Assembly (NCBI RefSeq): GCF_963678635.1
Contig: NC_087066.1
Location: forward strand, 20,925,996-20,989,995
Length of the DNA: 64,000 nucleotides
Reading direction: 5' to 3'
Origin: Symsagittifera roscoffensis
Lineage: Eukaryota > Xenacoelomorpha > Acoela > Convolutidae
This document shows positions 19,111-29,096 of the stretch, one piece after another. Positions within the stretch are counted from its first letter, which is position 1. Each line of letters begins with the position of its first letter. The translations under genes were made by a program, and so were the position numbers. The notes beneath the pieces were generated by a model. It was not told where the DNA came from and did not search any database. It saw only the letters and a list, made by a program, of their open reading frames with translations.

Positions 19111-19733
19111 GACCAGTAGTGAAGGATACAGGAGCGGCTATGAGAGTCCCACTCTTGCCAGAGGCCTATGCACACGCGAAAGAGAACCAGCAAGCGTGGC
19201 TTTCTGGGTCCAGGCCGCTGCCGGACCAATGCCCTCGATATCCACCGATAAGGAGGATGTTGTTGGGAGTCATATCTCCCGTCACTGCCCCTCGCATCGG
19301 AGCAGCTCGTGATGCAGAGAAGAGATTGCTGAAGTTGAGTGAAGGGATGGAGCCGCGCTTCATCAGCTGGAATGTTGCAGCTGCGCACACGTTTGACTTC
19401 TCATTTCCTGATGCTTGGAGTAGGAAAAAGATCAAAGCACTACCTTCCAGGAGACCAGAGGTCTCGGCTGAAATGTGGAGCGAGGTGTATACTCCCACAG
19501 ATGACTTATCAAGACTGAAGTGGTCAGGGGAAGCGAAAGTAGTGATGCTGGAAGTGGCAAAGGAGAGCAGGGGAGGCTCATACATAACGATAGAGGACCT
19601 GGCACCACATGGCGAGGAGTCCGTAGAATTCCTGGTGAACGATGAATTGTTTTATCACGCAGGAGACATGATCGTACCGGCTCGGCCGGACTCGGGCATA
19701 GACACACGACAAGGCCCTTCAGCCAAAACTTGA
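19107..19733 (+). CDS. E1 ORF B C-terminal part, weakly ADP-ribosyltransferase-like
   Basis: The ~208-aa frame really continues upstream (PKLWNL) from ORF B rather than starting here. Features reminiscent of the ADP-ribosyltransferase fold are an FISWNVAAAHTF segment in the place of the Ser-x-Ser strand, then a strand VVMLEV, and GEESVEFLVNDELF resembling the ExE strand-turn near the end of ART domains. E2 (42315-42743) keeps the spacing but not the Ser (FIGYK) nor the second Glu. This is a weak resemblance by eye, and the macro domain elsewhere in the element makes it worth testing. Otherwise it is an unrecognised domain. Confidence 0.35.
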   Translation: MRPVVKDTGAAMRVPLLPEAYAHAKENQQAWLSGSRPLPDQCPRYPPIRRMLLGVISPVTAPRIGAARDAEKRLLKLSEGMEPRFISWNVAAAHTFDFSFPDAWSRKKIKALPSRRPEVSAEMWSEVYTPTDDLSRLKWSGEAKVVMLEVAKESRGGSYITIEDLAPHGEESVEFLVNDELFYHAGDMIVPARPDSGIDTRQGPSAKT

Positions 19734-20216
19734 TGCAGATGACGATGAATTGATGGATCAGGACGATAACGATAACGACATCGAGGGAAAGACGGGAAAA
19801 CCGGGTGAGACGGATCTAGGAGGGTTGGAGAGAGACTTGCTAGAATACCGGTTCAGTGAAGACGACGATGGGGAAGTCGATGGGGGTCTATTGCTGATGA
19901 CGCCATCGTCTTTATGTCCCCTACAAAGGAGGCGTCGGCTGACTTAACTCCGATGGACCCAATAAGTCAGGCGAGAGAGTGCCGAAGCAGGGATCCGCAA
20001 AGATTGCTCCATGAGTCACCGAGGAGGAGAAAAATCGAAGAATCAATGAGGGTATCCTTCCTGAGTACGCTACCGGAAGAGGAATGGGAGAGATATCAAA
20101 GTGAGTTAGAAGGCAAGACAGGGGCAACCTGGAGCCGAGTGAATTTCATGGAAAGGTCATGGGACGTGATACGACGATATGGGACGCAGTCCATAATGAA
20201 GGTGGGATTGAACTAA
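19734..20216 (+). pseudogene. E1 acidic linker and start of accessory ORF C
   Basis: The frame at 19750-19947 is highly acidic (Asp/Asn/Glu runs). It shifts to 19914-20216, which has a basic stretch then FLSTLPEEEWERYQSELEGK. The latter matches E2 residues encoded near 43190-43240 (FLGTLDEKAWREFLSEF). A TAA at 20214-20216 interrupts the frame, which resumes at 20223. No family recognised. Confidence 0.45.
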
Positions 20217-20222
20217 CCCATC

Positions 20223-21263
20223 ATGCATGAGGTCCTGGAGAAAATAGTGAACTCCATGGAGTCGGATGTTCTGACCGATTCAGTTACAGAAGACAGTGCC
20301 GATGATCAGCAGGTCACAAAGAAATTACCTGTCAGACGAGCCAGAAAGGGGCTGAAGCGACTAAAAGGGAAGACAGGAAGTCGAGCCGTGAACCCGAGAG
20401 TGGTGAAGTCGAAAGCCAGCGCAGTGGTGGCCTCTCTGACGAGCGCAGGTCGTTCAGGCGAGAGCGGGCAAGGAGATGGTGCGACACTGACAGGGGGAGA
20501 AAAAGAGAATCTGATACCCCCTATGCTCTTGGCAGGTCTGACCACGACAGCCATGAAATCAAAGAAGACAGCACGAACCTTGGCAGACACTAAGTTAGAG
20601 ATGGAGATCATCAGTCAATGTGGATCTGGGGGACTTGAAGAAAACAGGCCCTCGCGAACCAACATGGCCAAGTTGAAACTGGAAGGACAACTCGACGTGG
20701 TCGAGTACAGTCGAGTCACTGTGCCGGAATCGGTCCACATGGGAGATCCAGCAGGGGGTTAAGTGGAGATGTTGAAAGCGAGGAACTCCGCGAGAGGGCA
20801 CCTGATGGCTTGGAGCGAGAAGCGAGCCATGCAGGAATATCTGAAAGAGCTTACGGAGAATTCAAACTTAAATCGAAAAGAATACGGCACGGTAATGTCC
20901 TTTGAAGCGAACAAAATCGGATTGGAAAAACTACTAGAAATTTCTTGGAGGGCGGCCTTTCAGAGATACTTCGACGAGACGATGCATGCACCTGCGACGG
21001 TGGCAGCGTACCTGGCTCATCCCTGCACGAGAACTGATCTGCAAGTACGGTTGGCTTGGTGCTTGATGGGCATCAAGAAGGCGGAATATGAAGCCAGTAA
21101 TGATTCGAAATCACGAGAACAGGAGCTGGAGTTGATGGAAGCTCTGCGAGCGTTGGTTTCAAAAGACGATTCTGCGATAGCATGGGCTAAGCGTAAGGAT
21201 GCCTTTGCTTTGTCAGGTTCGTGGTGGATCGTATCCCCACTCCTGTTTTGGGAGAATGTATAA
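20223..21263 (+). pseudogene. E1 accessory ORF C, middle part
   Basis: Two segments (20223-20762 and 20763-21263) lie in the same frame, separated by one TAA at 20760-20762, and in frame with 19914-20216. The first is Lys/Arg/Ser-rich and looks disordered; the second is helical with W-x-RYFDETM and a conserved AHPCTRT/ANPFVRT block shared with E2 43842-44228. The frame shifts around 21221-21263 into the long 644-aa frame. Function unknown. Confidence 0.5.
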
Positions 21264-23155
21264 AGATCCTTCGGCAAAAGGGAGTTGATCGCGAAAGAAA
21301 CTTCCTTAGGGCACTCCTGGAACTATATCAGGATATGCCGTTGACTGTACCAAATAAGGAGTCGAATGACATGGAGAGCTATCGCAAGTTGGAAGAGGTG
21401 AGAAGATATTCCAACAAAGAATTGAAAGTGAACCGGGAGTTGATTGAAGCAGTCAAGGGACAAAAAGACTTTGCAACACTAGGAAAACTGAAGTCATTCC
21501 AATATGTGTCTGGCATACCGGGGATGGCGTATAATCCCTTCGTGAATGAAGAAGCCAGGGAAGCGTACTTCGACTATGAGCAAGTCATAGTACTCAATTT
21601 CTGGGTTGAACGGATTAAAGAAACTGGAATGTTGATGGTGGAACAACCCAAGTTGGGAATTATCTTGGAAGAACGAGTGGTCAAACCCTCGGTTTCCGGG
21701 CTTAAGGGGCAGGTGAGTTTTGATTGTGGTTCTTGGGACGGTCCCTTGAAAACCAGTCTAGTAACGATGTGGGAACTCATGAAGCCTTCTTGGTGTCCTC
21801 ATCCTAACGCCGGTTTAATCTGGGACATGACGGCGGATAACACGTTAGACCTGGATGATGACGCGAGTCTACATGATCTGGCCATGATACACCATCTGCT
21901 GGCCATGAGGTTGACGAAGCGGAAGAGCAACCTATCCACGGAGCTGTCCGAGGAAGGTCCATCGAGCAATTGGTTGAAGCAAGGTACATGCTTGGCTCAA
22001 CATAGTGGGATGGAAGGACATGTTTGCAACTTGGGACACTGCCTGATTACGCTGAGCGAGCAGCATCGACAACTGGTACGATTGTACGGAAGATTGAGCA
22101 TGTCGGATAAGAGTGGAATGGAGTTAGTCGCGGATTGTCATGGGGTGACGGATGTAAACTTGACCACAGCCTTGAGGTTTTGTAGCATGACGAGTTCGAT
22201 AGAATCGCTTGAGCGCCTGGAGCGTGCCCATGAGCTAGTGACGTCCCTCAGCGTGGAAGTATTCCCTGGAGCATTGCAGACAGAGCAGAAGATCGGAGGC
22301 TGGCGAGAAGCTCTGGAGAACGAAATGAATCTGAAAGATAGTGAAGCCTATCATAAACCTACTGGTTCAAAATATCTGGTGGGTTCAAGCTCCGCACCAT
22401 ATTGCAGTAGTAGGTATCCTACACACATGGTGGCGATGGATGCGAGGACACAGCAGGTGTTGATTGACCAACTTTTCTCTGTGCCAAAGTGCGTGAGGTT
22501 GGCCAGAATGTCGGAGAGGTCATATGATTTGTTGGCGAAGATTTTTCGGGCAGTCCCGAAGAGATCTGAAGGCGAGTTGCAAGACCTAGTGGGTGAAGAG
22601 TTCCTGAGATTGAACGAAGGTAATGTGAGTGAATTCCAGAAGCAGAAAGCGAGTGGAGCGTTACCCACTGAATTCCCCACCATAGAAGAGAAAGACGACT
22701 TACACAGAATTCTGATGGAGGTGGAACCGTTGCTGGGAGCCTCAGGGTATCGGACCCGAAGGAACATAGTGAGAACCCATGGGGAGTATCCTTGCCATTG
22801 CTTGGCGCAGACGTTGTGGTACCCCAAACGCGGGAATCTGATGCTAGTATGGGACGTGGAGGAGTTGTACTCTACGGGGTTGCCCGATCAGAATCAACAG
22901 GTGTCAATCGTGGTGGTTAGTGCCATGCTGGCAGTGAGATGGTTGGAGGATAACGCGGACACAAGTGAACAGGAGACGGCCGTGCCGACTCCTGAACAGC
23001 TGAGCAGCGTGAAGATGAGTAATGAATTGGATCTTTTCAGAACCACCTGCAAGGTTCTGAGAATACCCAAAGCCATTGAAAGATTATGGTCAAGGCAAAG
23101 ATTGATGCCTTGGTTCCGTGCAGTGATGACATCATGGATGTATGAACGCGCGTAG
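21221..23155 (+). CDS. E1 accessory ORF C, long uninterrupted frame, function unknown
   Basis: A 644-aa frame without stops in a copy that is broken elsewhere. Likely mostly helical and soluble: I see no signal peptide and no convincing membrane segment, which argues against an envelope protein. A Cys/His-rich patch lies around residues 255-285 (GTCLAQHSG, HVCNLGHC) and a second Cys pair near residue 530 (CHC). In E2 only the two ends survive (44233-44637 and 44640-44790): the EVRRYSNK block and the LFRTTCKVLRIP block adjoin there, implying a deletion of roughly 1.5 kb. A TAG at 23153-23155 precedes the in-frame tail at 23162. I do not recognise a family. Confidence 0.5.
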   Translation: MVDRIPTPVLGECIKILRQKGVDRERNFLRALLELYQDMPLTVPNKESNDMESYRKLEEVRRYSNKELKVNRELIEAVKGQKDFATLGKLKSFQYVSGIPGMAYNPFVNEEAREAYFDYEQVIVLNFWVERIKETGMLMVEQPKLGIILEERVVKPSVSGLKGQVSFDCGSWDGPLKTSLVTMWELMKPSWCPHPNAGLIWDMTADNTLDLDDDASLHDLAMIHHLLAMRLTKRKSNLSTELSEEGPSSNWLKQGTCLAQHSGMEGHVCNLGHCLITLSEQHRQLVRLYGRLSMSDKSGMELVADCHGVTDVNLTTALRFCSMTSSIESLERLERAHELVTSLSVEVFPGALQTEQKIGGWREALENEMNLKDSEAYHKPTGSKYLVGSSSAPYCSSRYPTHMVAMDARTQQVLIDQLFSVPKCVRLARMSERSYDLLAKIFRAVPKRSEGELQDLVGEEFLRLNEGNVSEFQKQKASGALPTEFPTIEEKDDLHRILMEVEPLLGASGYRTRRNIVRTHGEYPCHCLAQTLWYPKRGNLMLVWDVEELYSTGLPDQNQQVSIVVVSAMLAVRWLEDNADTSEQETAVPTPEQLSSVKMSNELDLFRTTCKVLRIPKAIERLWSRQRLMPWFRAVMTSWMYERA

Positions 23156-23161
23156 CGTCAC

Positions 23162-23533
23162 ATGTCGAGGAACACGGAAGCCTATCAATCTTTCCAGCTA
23201 GATATAGGACCGGGAGCCTATAAGAGAGCATTCCTGACGCACAGAAACGCGGTCACCACGGCGGTGAAGCGGTTAGCTGGAGCGCCTTGTGTAACTGAAG
23301 ATGAGAAGAAAGAGGTCTTAAGAGCTGACCTAGAAAGAAATGTGAGCCTATGTCTTCACAACAGCTTTTGCAGGAACCGGGAGCAAAAGGTGAATGTGGA
23401 CTTGCTACCTTGTTGCAAACCGAGGCTGTTGGATCAGGAGAGTTGGGGCACGGCCCGCAACTCCATGGACATGCTGGAGAAAGTCCTAGAAGACAGCGAA
23501 GCTGAAGATCAGGATGGAGAAGCGATGGAATGA
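23162..23533 (+). CDS. E1 ORF C carboxyl tail
   Basis: In frame with the 644-aa segment across one TAG. It aligns with E2 ~44880-45233 through a HRNA(V/I)TT block and a very conserved LERNVSLCLHNSFC block, and ends in an acidic Glu/Asp-rich tail in both copies. It is the last coding sequence before the 3' end of the element. Function unknown. Confidence 0.5.
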   Translation: MSRNTEAYQSFQLDIGPGAYKRAFLTHRNAVTTAVKRLAGAPCVTEDEKKEVLRADLERNVSLCLHNSFCRNREQKVNVDLLPCCKPRLLDQESWGTARNSMDMLEKVLEDSEAEDQDGEAME

Positions 23534-24293
23534 AGATGATGAACAAAGAGAAGAAGTGAAGACGTGAGCAAAGAAGAAAAGAGAAGGATATAAAACTTGA
23601 TTGTCTTTGTGTGTTAAAACTTGAACCAATCAACCAAGTTTTGATTATTGAACTTCTTAAACTTTTTGTTTTGATTTAGTTTGGTCAAACCAGACTTTGA
23701 AAATTGTCACAATTGTTAAAATTGTTAAAAGAGAATTTTAGTTATGCTACTTATGTATATATATAGAACACATAGGTGAGTATATTTACATATTTAAACA
23801 TGATTGAAGTTTTTAACCTGTGTAAGACACAATTTCACTCTGTGGCGACATGGTAAGTTTGAGTAAACTCGCTCGAGAAGGGTGAGTAACTCAATAACTT
23901 TCCTAGCCACAGAGTTTCTTAGTTTTAATATTGAAAGGACCGCATAAATAACTGATTATACTTGGTGAGTGATGTTAAGTTAATTTTAATGGGTTCGTGG
24001 CCGTGCCACGTCCCACTTTTTGATCACAAAGAGCAAAAAGAAGTTTTATGGCAAGATGACGTAAGTAGTCAGAAAAGAAATTTTATCTAGGACACTAATC
24101 ATGGTGCAAATTTTGTGAAAATGTTGGAAAGCAGTGAGATGTAGTACGATGCCATTTGTGAACACGTAGTGAGTTGAGGTGGAGTAGATAAATTTCATTT
24201 TCTTATGCGATTTTTAAGATTGATTACAGAGAACTGGAACACTAATTGACGATAACCCGGTGTTATGCGATCAATAGGGACATTGATGGGGAC
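23534..24293. other. E1 3' untranslated region
   Basis: About 760 bp without a supported ORF, AT-rich, between the last accessory frame and the PPT. No recognisable family. Confidence 0.6.
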
Positions 24294-24306
24294 TTGTCCG
24301 GGGAGT
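24294..24306 (+). promoter_or_regulatory. E1 3' polypurine tract
   Basis: TTGTCCGGGGAGT, followed by one A and the LTR start (24308). The position is that of the plus-strand primer of LTR elements; the purine-rich core is GGGGAG. E2 has GAGTCCGGGGAGT at 45656-45668. Confidence 0.8.
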
Positions 24307-24307
24307 A

Positions 24308-25190
24308 TGTGCCATTCTGCCAGATGGCACAGCGCAACCTTCCGGCGACACGAAAAAAAACGAACAAAGGCCTTATTAACGAAAAAGTATTGCGAAGCAG
24401 GGTAGGAATATTCTAGAATTTTTATTTTTAAAATTTCGATTGAAGAGTGGATATTTCTCAGAAAAACAAAAAAAACGGCCATTTTGACGAAAAACGACGA
24501 AAAAACAAAACAACAACAAATATAGTGAGAAACGGTCGTGCGGGAACACGAAGAAAACGGAGTCTCTTATCGTGGCAATAACACACGATAAGAACCTTAG
24601 CAGTGGATATTAGTGGAGAAGGAAGCTTCAGTGGGGAAGGAATATTCCACGGAACCCTCCCGTGCCACAAATTGGAAGAGATAAGAACGTTATCTCAGAA
24701 AGATTACGGGAGCGGAGGCTTGGTCCCCAGAGACTGTTTTATGTGAAGGGACTATATAAAGCTGACTTTGTAGCTACTTGGATGTCGTAGAACTCTGAAT
24801 TAACACCGGTATAATTTGATATTTTAGAATATGAGTAGCTAGAAAGAGGAAAGGGTCAATCCATCTCCAATGGATTTAATATAGAACTGTCACACAAAAA
24901 CATATTAAAATAGGTTGTTCGAGCCGTGTTTTTTATAGCAATCACGTAGTCTGAGGATCTGAGACTCAGCTATGTGGTTGTGTTCGCATGTGAACGAAAG
25001 CTGATCAAAAGTCGTTTGACTGATGGCCTAAAAATAGTAACTTTTTACTTAGCCCTAAACAGACCAGAAAATCAACTGGCAAGGTCGAGACGGTGAAAAA
25101 CGAGTAGGATTAAGGTAACTGACGCCTGCCAGTCGTTAATAGGTACTTTTTCTACGCTCCGTCGCTGTGTAGTATTTGGGCGAATGTTAC
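24308..25190 (+). repeat. E1 3' LTR
   Basis: It begins TGTGCC after the PPT and ends GTTAC. It retains the TATA box at 24753-24760. About 25 differences from the 5' copies by eye. The following AAGC (25191-25194) matches the bases before the 5' LTR. Confidence 0.88.
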
Positions 25191-25858
25191 AAGCAGCAGT
25201 ATCAACTGAGAAGCAGAAGTATCCAGTGAAGGGTATCAACTATATTAGTTCAAAACACAGACTAATTGCAAAGGTTTTCACAGGTATTTATAAATTCAGG
25301 TTTAACTCTCTAAAATGCCTGTTGTCAAGGAAGAGTTAAAAAATATAAAAAACACTTTATTTGTACATCGAAATTAATTTCAATACACCAGTGTAAGTCA
25401 AATGTTTTCTATCAACTCATAAAAATATTATATCATCATTAGATACGCATAGTTACAATAAACAAAACAAAATCTATTACAAATATCGATGATTACTTTT
25501 CACCTGAGAGCTTTAAAGTGGTTTATATATAAATATTATTATATAAACTTGAAGCTTTTCCATGAAACTTTACCATGAGTTGCCACAGAGGGGTCTTCTT
25601 TAAATTATTATAAATAATAATTCTTGAATTTTATTTTTGCTTTTCTGTACGTTAGTGTGTCTTTAAAGTTGACTTTATCATCTGTTAGTTTGTTCCAGAT
25701 TATGACGGACTTTTTAAAGAAGGAATTTTCTATGTATTGCCCATTATATCTGTCGCGAAATATAATTTTTTGTTTCTTGTATTAATATCTATTTGGTGGT
25801 TATCATACTATATGTTATTTAAGGCTGGCAATAATTGATGTTGTATTTTCCAAAAGTG
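25191..25858. other. Spacer between E1 and E2, duplicated at 45982-46645
   Basis: About 670 bp of AT-rich sequence with no ORF worth reporting. The same sequence, with scattered differences, lies between the partial LTR and the last LTR downstream of E2. It is host or older repeat DNA into which E2 inserted; AGTG at 25855-25858 is the candidate target site. Confidence 0.7.
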
Positions 25859-26740
25859 TGTGCCAGTCGGTCATATTTGGAAGTTTGACCTTGAGCAATG
25901 CGAATAACATGATTTTGGGGTCCAATGGAATTTTTCAAAAATTCGAATTGGACATGTCATGCTCAAGTTTCTCGCGACAACTGAAAATATCAGGAAAATA
26001 AGATCAGAACAACCGAATTACAATCGCGGGAAAGTGGTCAAATTTAGCAGCGGGAAATTGCTGTTCGCAATTTCCGATACTTAATTTGAAGAGAGTAGAG
26101 CTGTCTTATTCGTGACAGGAGACAGAAAGTAATCGCGAGCTAAAGAACATCGATATTCAGCTGGACCAGGGTGAGCCTTCAGTGGAAAAGTAGACAAACG
26201 AAGTCTCCCAATAGTCCAGACCAAAAGCTCAATTCTCAAGCTAGAACTTGTTCGATTAGAACTTATTGAATCAAACTTAATTCCCCATTTATTCTCAAGT
26301 TGCGTATTAATTTAGCTACCTCAAATTCTCGAGTGTGCCAATATGTGAGTACTCAATTTAGTTTCCTTGAGTGTGTTTTATGATTGTTATGTTGAGGTAA
26401 GGAGAGTTTTAGGTTGATCCATCTGAAATGGATCAAAGTCTCACTGTCTAATAAAAAGTAACTGTACGGATTGTTCCGACCCTGTTTTTAGCGGCGTTCG
26501 CGTGTGTTGAGACCTAAGTATGGGGAAGTTTTTATTTTCTAGAGTGGGGGGTATTTTGGTAGTGGCTTTTAAGCTTTTAAGCTTTAACGGTCTTTGAGTC
26601 TCATGTCGCAAGTGAACCGAATTGGCTCCGACCGTTCGAGGTAGAAAAACACAAGAGATAGTGTCCATGACTCTTGAGCCAATGGTTATAGGGCCTATTT
26701 TTCTTTAACCTCATATGTGATTGTAGTAGGCGACTGTTAC
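25859..26740 (+). repeat. E2 5' LTR
   Basis: Bounded by comparison with 46646-47529. It is related to the E1 LTR only at the ends and in the downstream leader. It contains AATAAA near 26450, a plausible poly(A) signal. Confidence 0.85.
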
Positions 26741-26752
26741 ATAGTGTTTTTT

Positions 26753-26767
26753 TGGCGCTCCTGGGTG
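26753..26767 (+). promoter_or_regulatory. Primer-binding site of E2
   Basis: TGGCGCTCCTGGGTG, identical to the E1 PBS over 15 bases and again 12 nt beyond the LTR end. Conservation of both sequence and offset between divergent copies supports the assignment. Confidence 0.8.
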
Positions 26768-27214
26768 TTTTTACGACATCATGACTACGGAGTCGAACCC
26801 ACTTGACACAGCTCCGGGCTACATGCCCATTCTAGAGTACCGGTGGTACGGTTCAGCGGGAACGTGTAGACCTTCCGGTTGTGCCGCGATAGCTTTTTAA
26901 GAAAAATCGAGAAAAATTTCTGGTACACTCTCCGAACGAGGTTTAGCTAACCAAGTGAGGGGGGTAACTAGGGGGACGAAAAAACGAGCAAAAGACAAAA
27001 AGCGAAACAAAAACCGAAAAAGAATAGAAAAAGGAACAAAAACTATTTAAAAAAATGACAGTGACTTTGACACCAGTTTAGTTGGATCAAACCTTTATAT
27101 TAATTAAATAGTATACCCATACTGTTTTTATAAAACCGATCGTTTCGATCATTTCAGCAATTTGGAAAGGTGCCCGAGTGTGGGGCGTTGTTAAGGGTTT
27201 TCAGATAGCTTGCA

Positions 27215-27425
27215 ACTTAGCTGGACCACTAGGAGACTTAACTGGAAGAGGTGACCAGTCGACTAGGAAAGTGTGGTTCACAGGGACTAAGCTGGACCAT
27301 TAGGAAATTTGACTGGAACAGGTGACCAATCGAGTAGGAAAGTGGTTCACAGGGACTTAGCTGGACCATTAGAAGACTTGACTCGAACAGGTGACCAGCC
27401 AAGTGGGAAAGTGGTGCTGGTGATC
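27215..27425 (+). repeat. Three ~70-bp tandem repeats in E2 leader
   Basis: Units begin at 27215, 27286 and 27355, each starting ACT(T/A)AGCTGGACCA and containing AGGTGACCA. The third diverges at its end. Confidence 0.8.
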
Positions 27426-28334
27426 AGGTGCAGGACAAGTCAAAGAGACAACCAGCACGGAATCAGAGCAATAAAAGAGGACGGGGGTGTTCTCAAGTTG
27501 GTCAAACGGGTATCGTTAAAATCCACATTACATTATAGGAGATAAGTGTAAAATTGGATAAGCGGAATCCCACTGTTTTGAGGATTGTTTTTACTCAAGC
27601 AGGCCTGGAAACAGGTTCTACGGTTTTCTCTCAAGAGGTTTAGCACCCGGCGCTTAAGGTAATTTTCGGCTTAAGAGGGGGGCTAAAGAGGGGGGAGGTT
27701 AGAAGGGGGGCTGGTTAGGTTAGAGGTTGGCGTTTGTAAATTGTAAAAAGAGGGGACACAGTAGAGTAACTAATTGATCGACATCGTCGATTTAGTTACA
27801 TTAGAATTTTACATGCGTTGATTATAAGAAGCGGATATCCAAATTTAAGATCGACTTAAGGTAGGTACCCTGGTCGGATCGGGTGGGGGGAACGGACGTA
27901 GACAATTTTTGTGATACCCCATAAGATCGCTAGCAGGGGGGAGGAAAACGCGTGGCAAACAGGTACCAGACGTTTTTTTTTCACAGAAAAAGGTGGACAG
28001 AAGTCACCTTTGAATTTTAGGTGGGTTTATTTCTGTTTTTCTTATTATTTTTTCCCTGTTTAAATTTTCACGTTTTTTGGTAAAAAGTTTTAGTCGGTTT
28101 TGAACAAACAGGTGATCACAAGACACCCCGGACAAGTTGGATTTCAACTTGCATCAAAAAATTAAAAGGGAGATAAAAACAGGGGGGTTGGTAACTCTAA
28201 CTTTTGGCCAGGAAGATTGGTTTTTTTTCGGAAAATTTTTTATTAGAGCTCAGGTGGTAGTACCAGGTACAGTGGTTCAAGATTCCCGTCAACGAAAGAG
28301 AAGAGTTCCCACTATCCCAACACTTGGTCGAGAA

Positions 28335-29096
28335 GTCCTGGGACGGTACCGAAGAGTCTTGGGACAGCGGTCTTGCGACAGTGCGGTCTTGGGAAGTACA
28401 GTCTTGGGACAGCAGTCTTGGGACAGCAGTCTTGGGACAGCGGTCTTGAAACAGTGCAGTCTTGGGACAGGGATCTTGGGACAGCAGTCTTGGGACAGTA
28501 GTCTTGGGACAGTGGTCCTGGGACAGCAGTCTTGGGACAGTAGTCTTGGAACAGTGGTCTTGGGACAGCAGTCTTGGGACAGTAGTCTTGGGACGGTACA
28601 GTCTTGGGACAGGGGTCTTGGGACAGCAGTCCTAGGACAGCAGTCTTGGTACAGTAGTCTTGGGACAGTACAGTCTTGGGACAGTGGTCTTGGGACAGCA
28701 GTCTTGGGACAGTAGTCTTGGGACAGTAAAGTCTTGGGACAGTACCAGGAAGTCTTGGGTCAGAACGGAAAAGTCTTGGAACAGTGGTCTTGGGACAGCA
28801 GTCTTGGGACAGTACCAGAAGAGTCTTGGGACAGAGCGGAAAAGTCTTGGGACAGTACCAAGAAGAGTCCTGGCACAGAGTGAAAAAGTTTTGGGACAGT
28901 ACCAGGAAGCCTTGGGACAGAGCGGAAAAGTCTTGGGACAGTACCAAGAAGAGTCTTGGGACAGAGTGGAAAAGTCTTGGGACAGTACCGACGAGTCTTG
29001 GGAGGGTACAGAAGAGTCTTGGGACAGTGCCTAAACGTCTTGGGACGTGCGAAGTGTACCGACATCTGAGCGAAAAGGGTCTTGGGACAGTGCGAA
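28335..29096 (+). repeat. 14-bp minisatellite in E2 leader
   Basis: The core unit CAGTCTTGGGACAG is repeated dozens of times, with the first half regular and the second half interspersed with longer variants (TACCAGAAGA, GAGCGGAAAA). Because 14 is not a multiple of 3, three units make a 42-bp (14-codon) period and several frames on both strands stay open; the resulting long ORFs are not evidence of a gene. Confidence 0.9.

Larger units (their letters stand above)
598..25190 (+). mobile_element. E1: giant Ty3/gypsy-like LTR retrotransposon with accessory genes
   Basis: This ~24.6-kb element has LTRs that begin TGTGCC and end GTTAC(A), a primer-binding site, a long leader, then gag, protease, RT-RNase H, integrase, about 9 kb of extra coding sequence, a polypurine tract and a 3' LTR. 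The 5' LTR plus leader is duplicated in tandem (593-2818). A candidate 4-bp target duplication, AAGC, lies at 594-597 and 25191-25194. Domain order PR-RT-RH-IN places it with Ty3/gypsy rather than Ty1/copia. The coding part has several stops and frameshifts (for example at 6949, 8049, 9479, 16976, 18730), so this copy is damaged. Its 5' and 3' LTRs differ at roughly 25 sites in ~884 bp by eye, which indicates an insertion that is not very recent. Confidence 0.9.

Noticed and set aside
21221-23533. Envelope glycoprotein gene downstream of integrase
   Set aside because: No signal peptide, fusion peptide or transmembrane helix is visible in any accessory frame.
25191-25215. Resemblance to a cDNA-library template-switch oligo just after the 3' LTR
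   Set aside because: Only partial match, present again at ~45981, and its start resembles the sequence upstream of the 5' LTR; chance or genomic repeat is simpler.
27215-29096. CRISPR-like array
   Set aside because: Direct repeats without regular unique spacers, in eukaryotic retroelement leader DNA; they are a minisatellite and a 70-bp tandem repeat.
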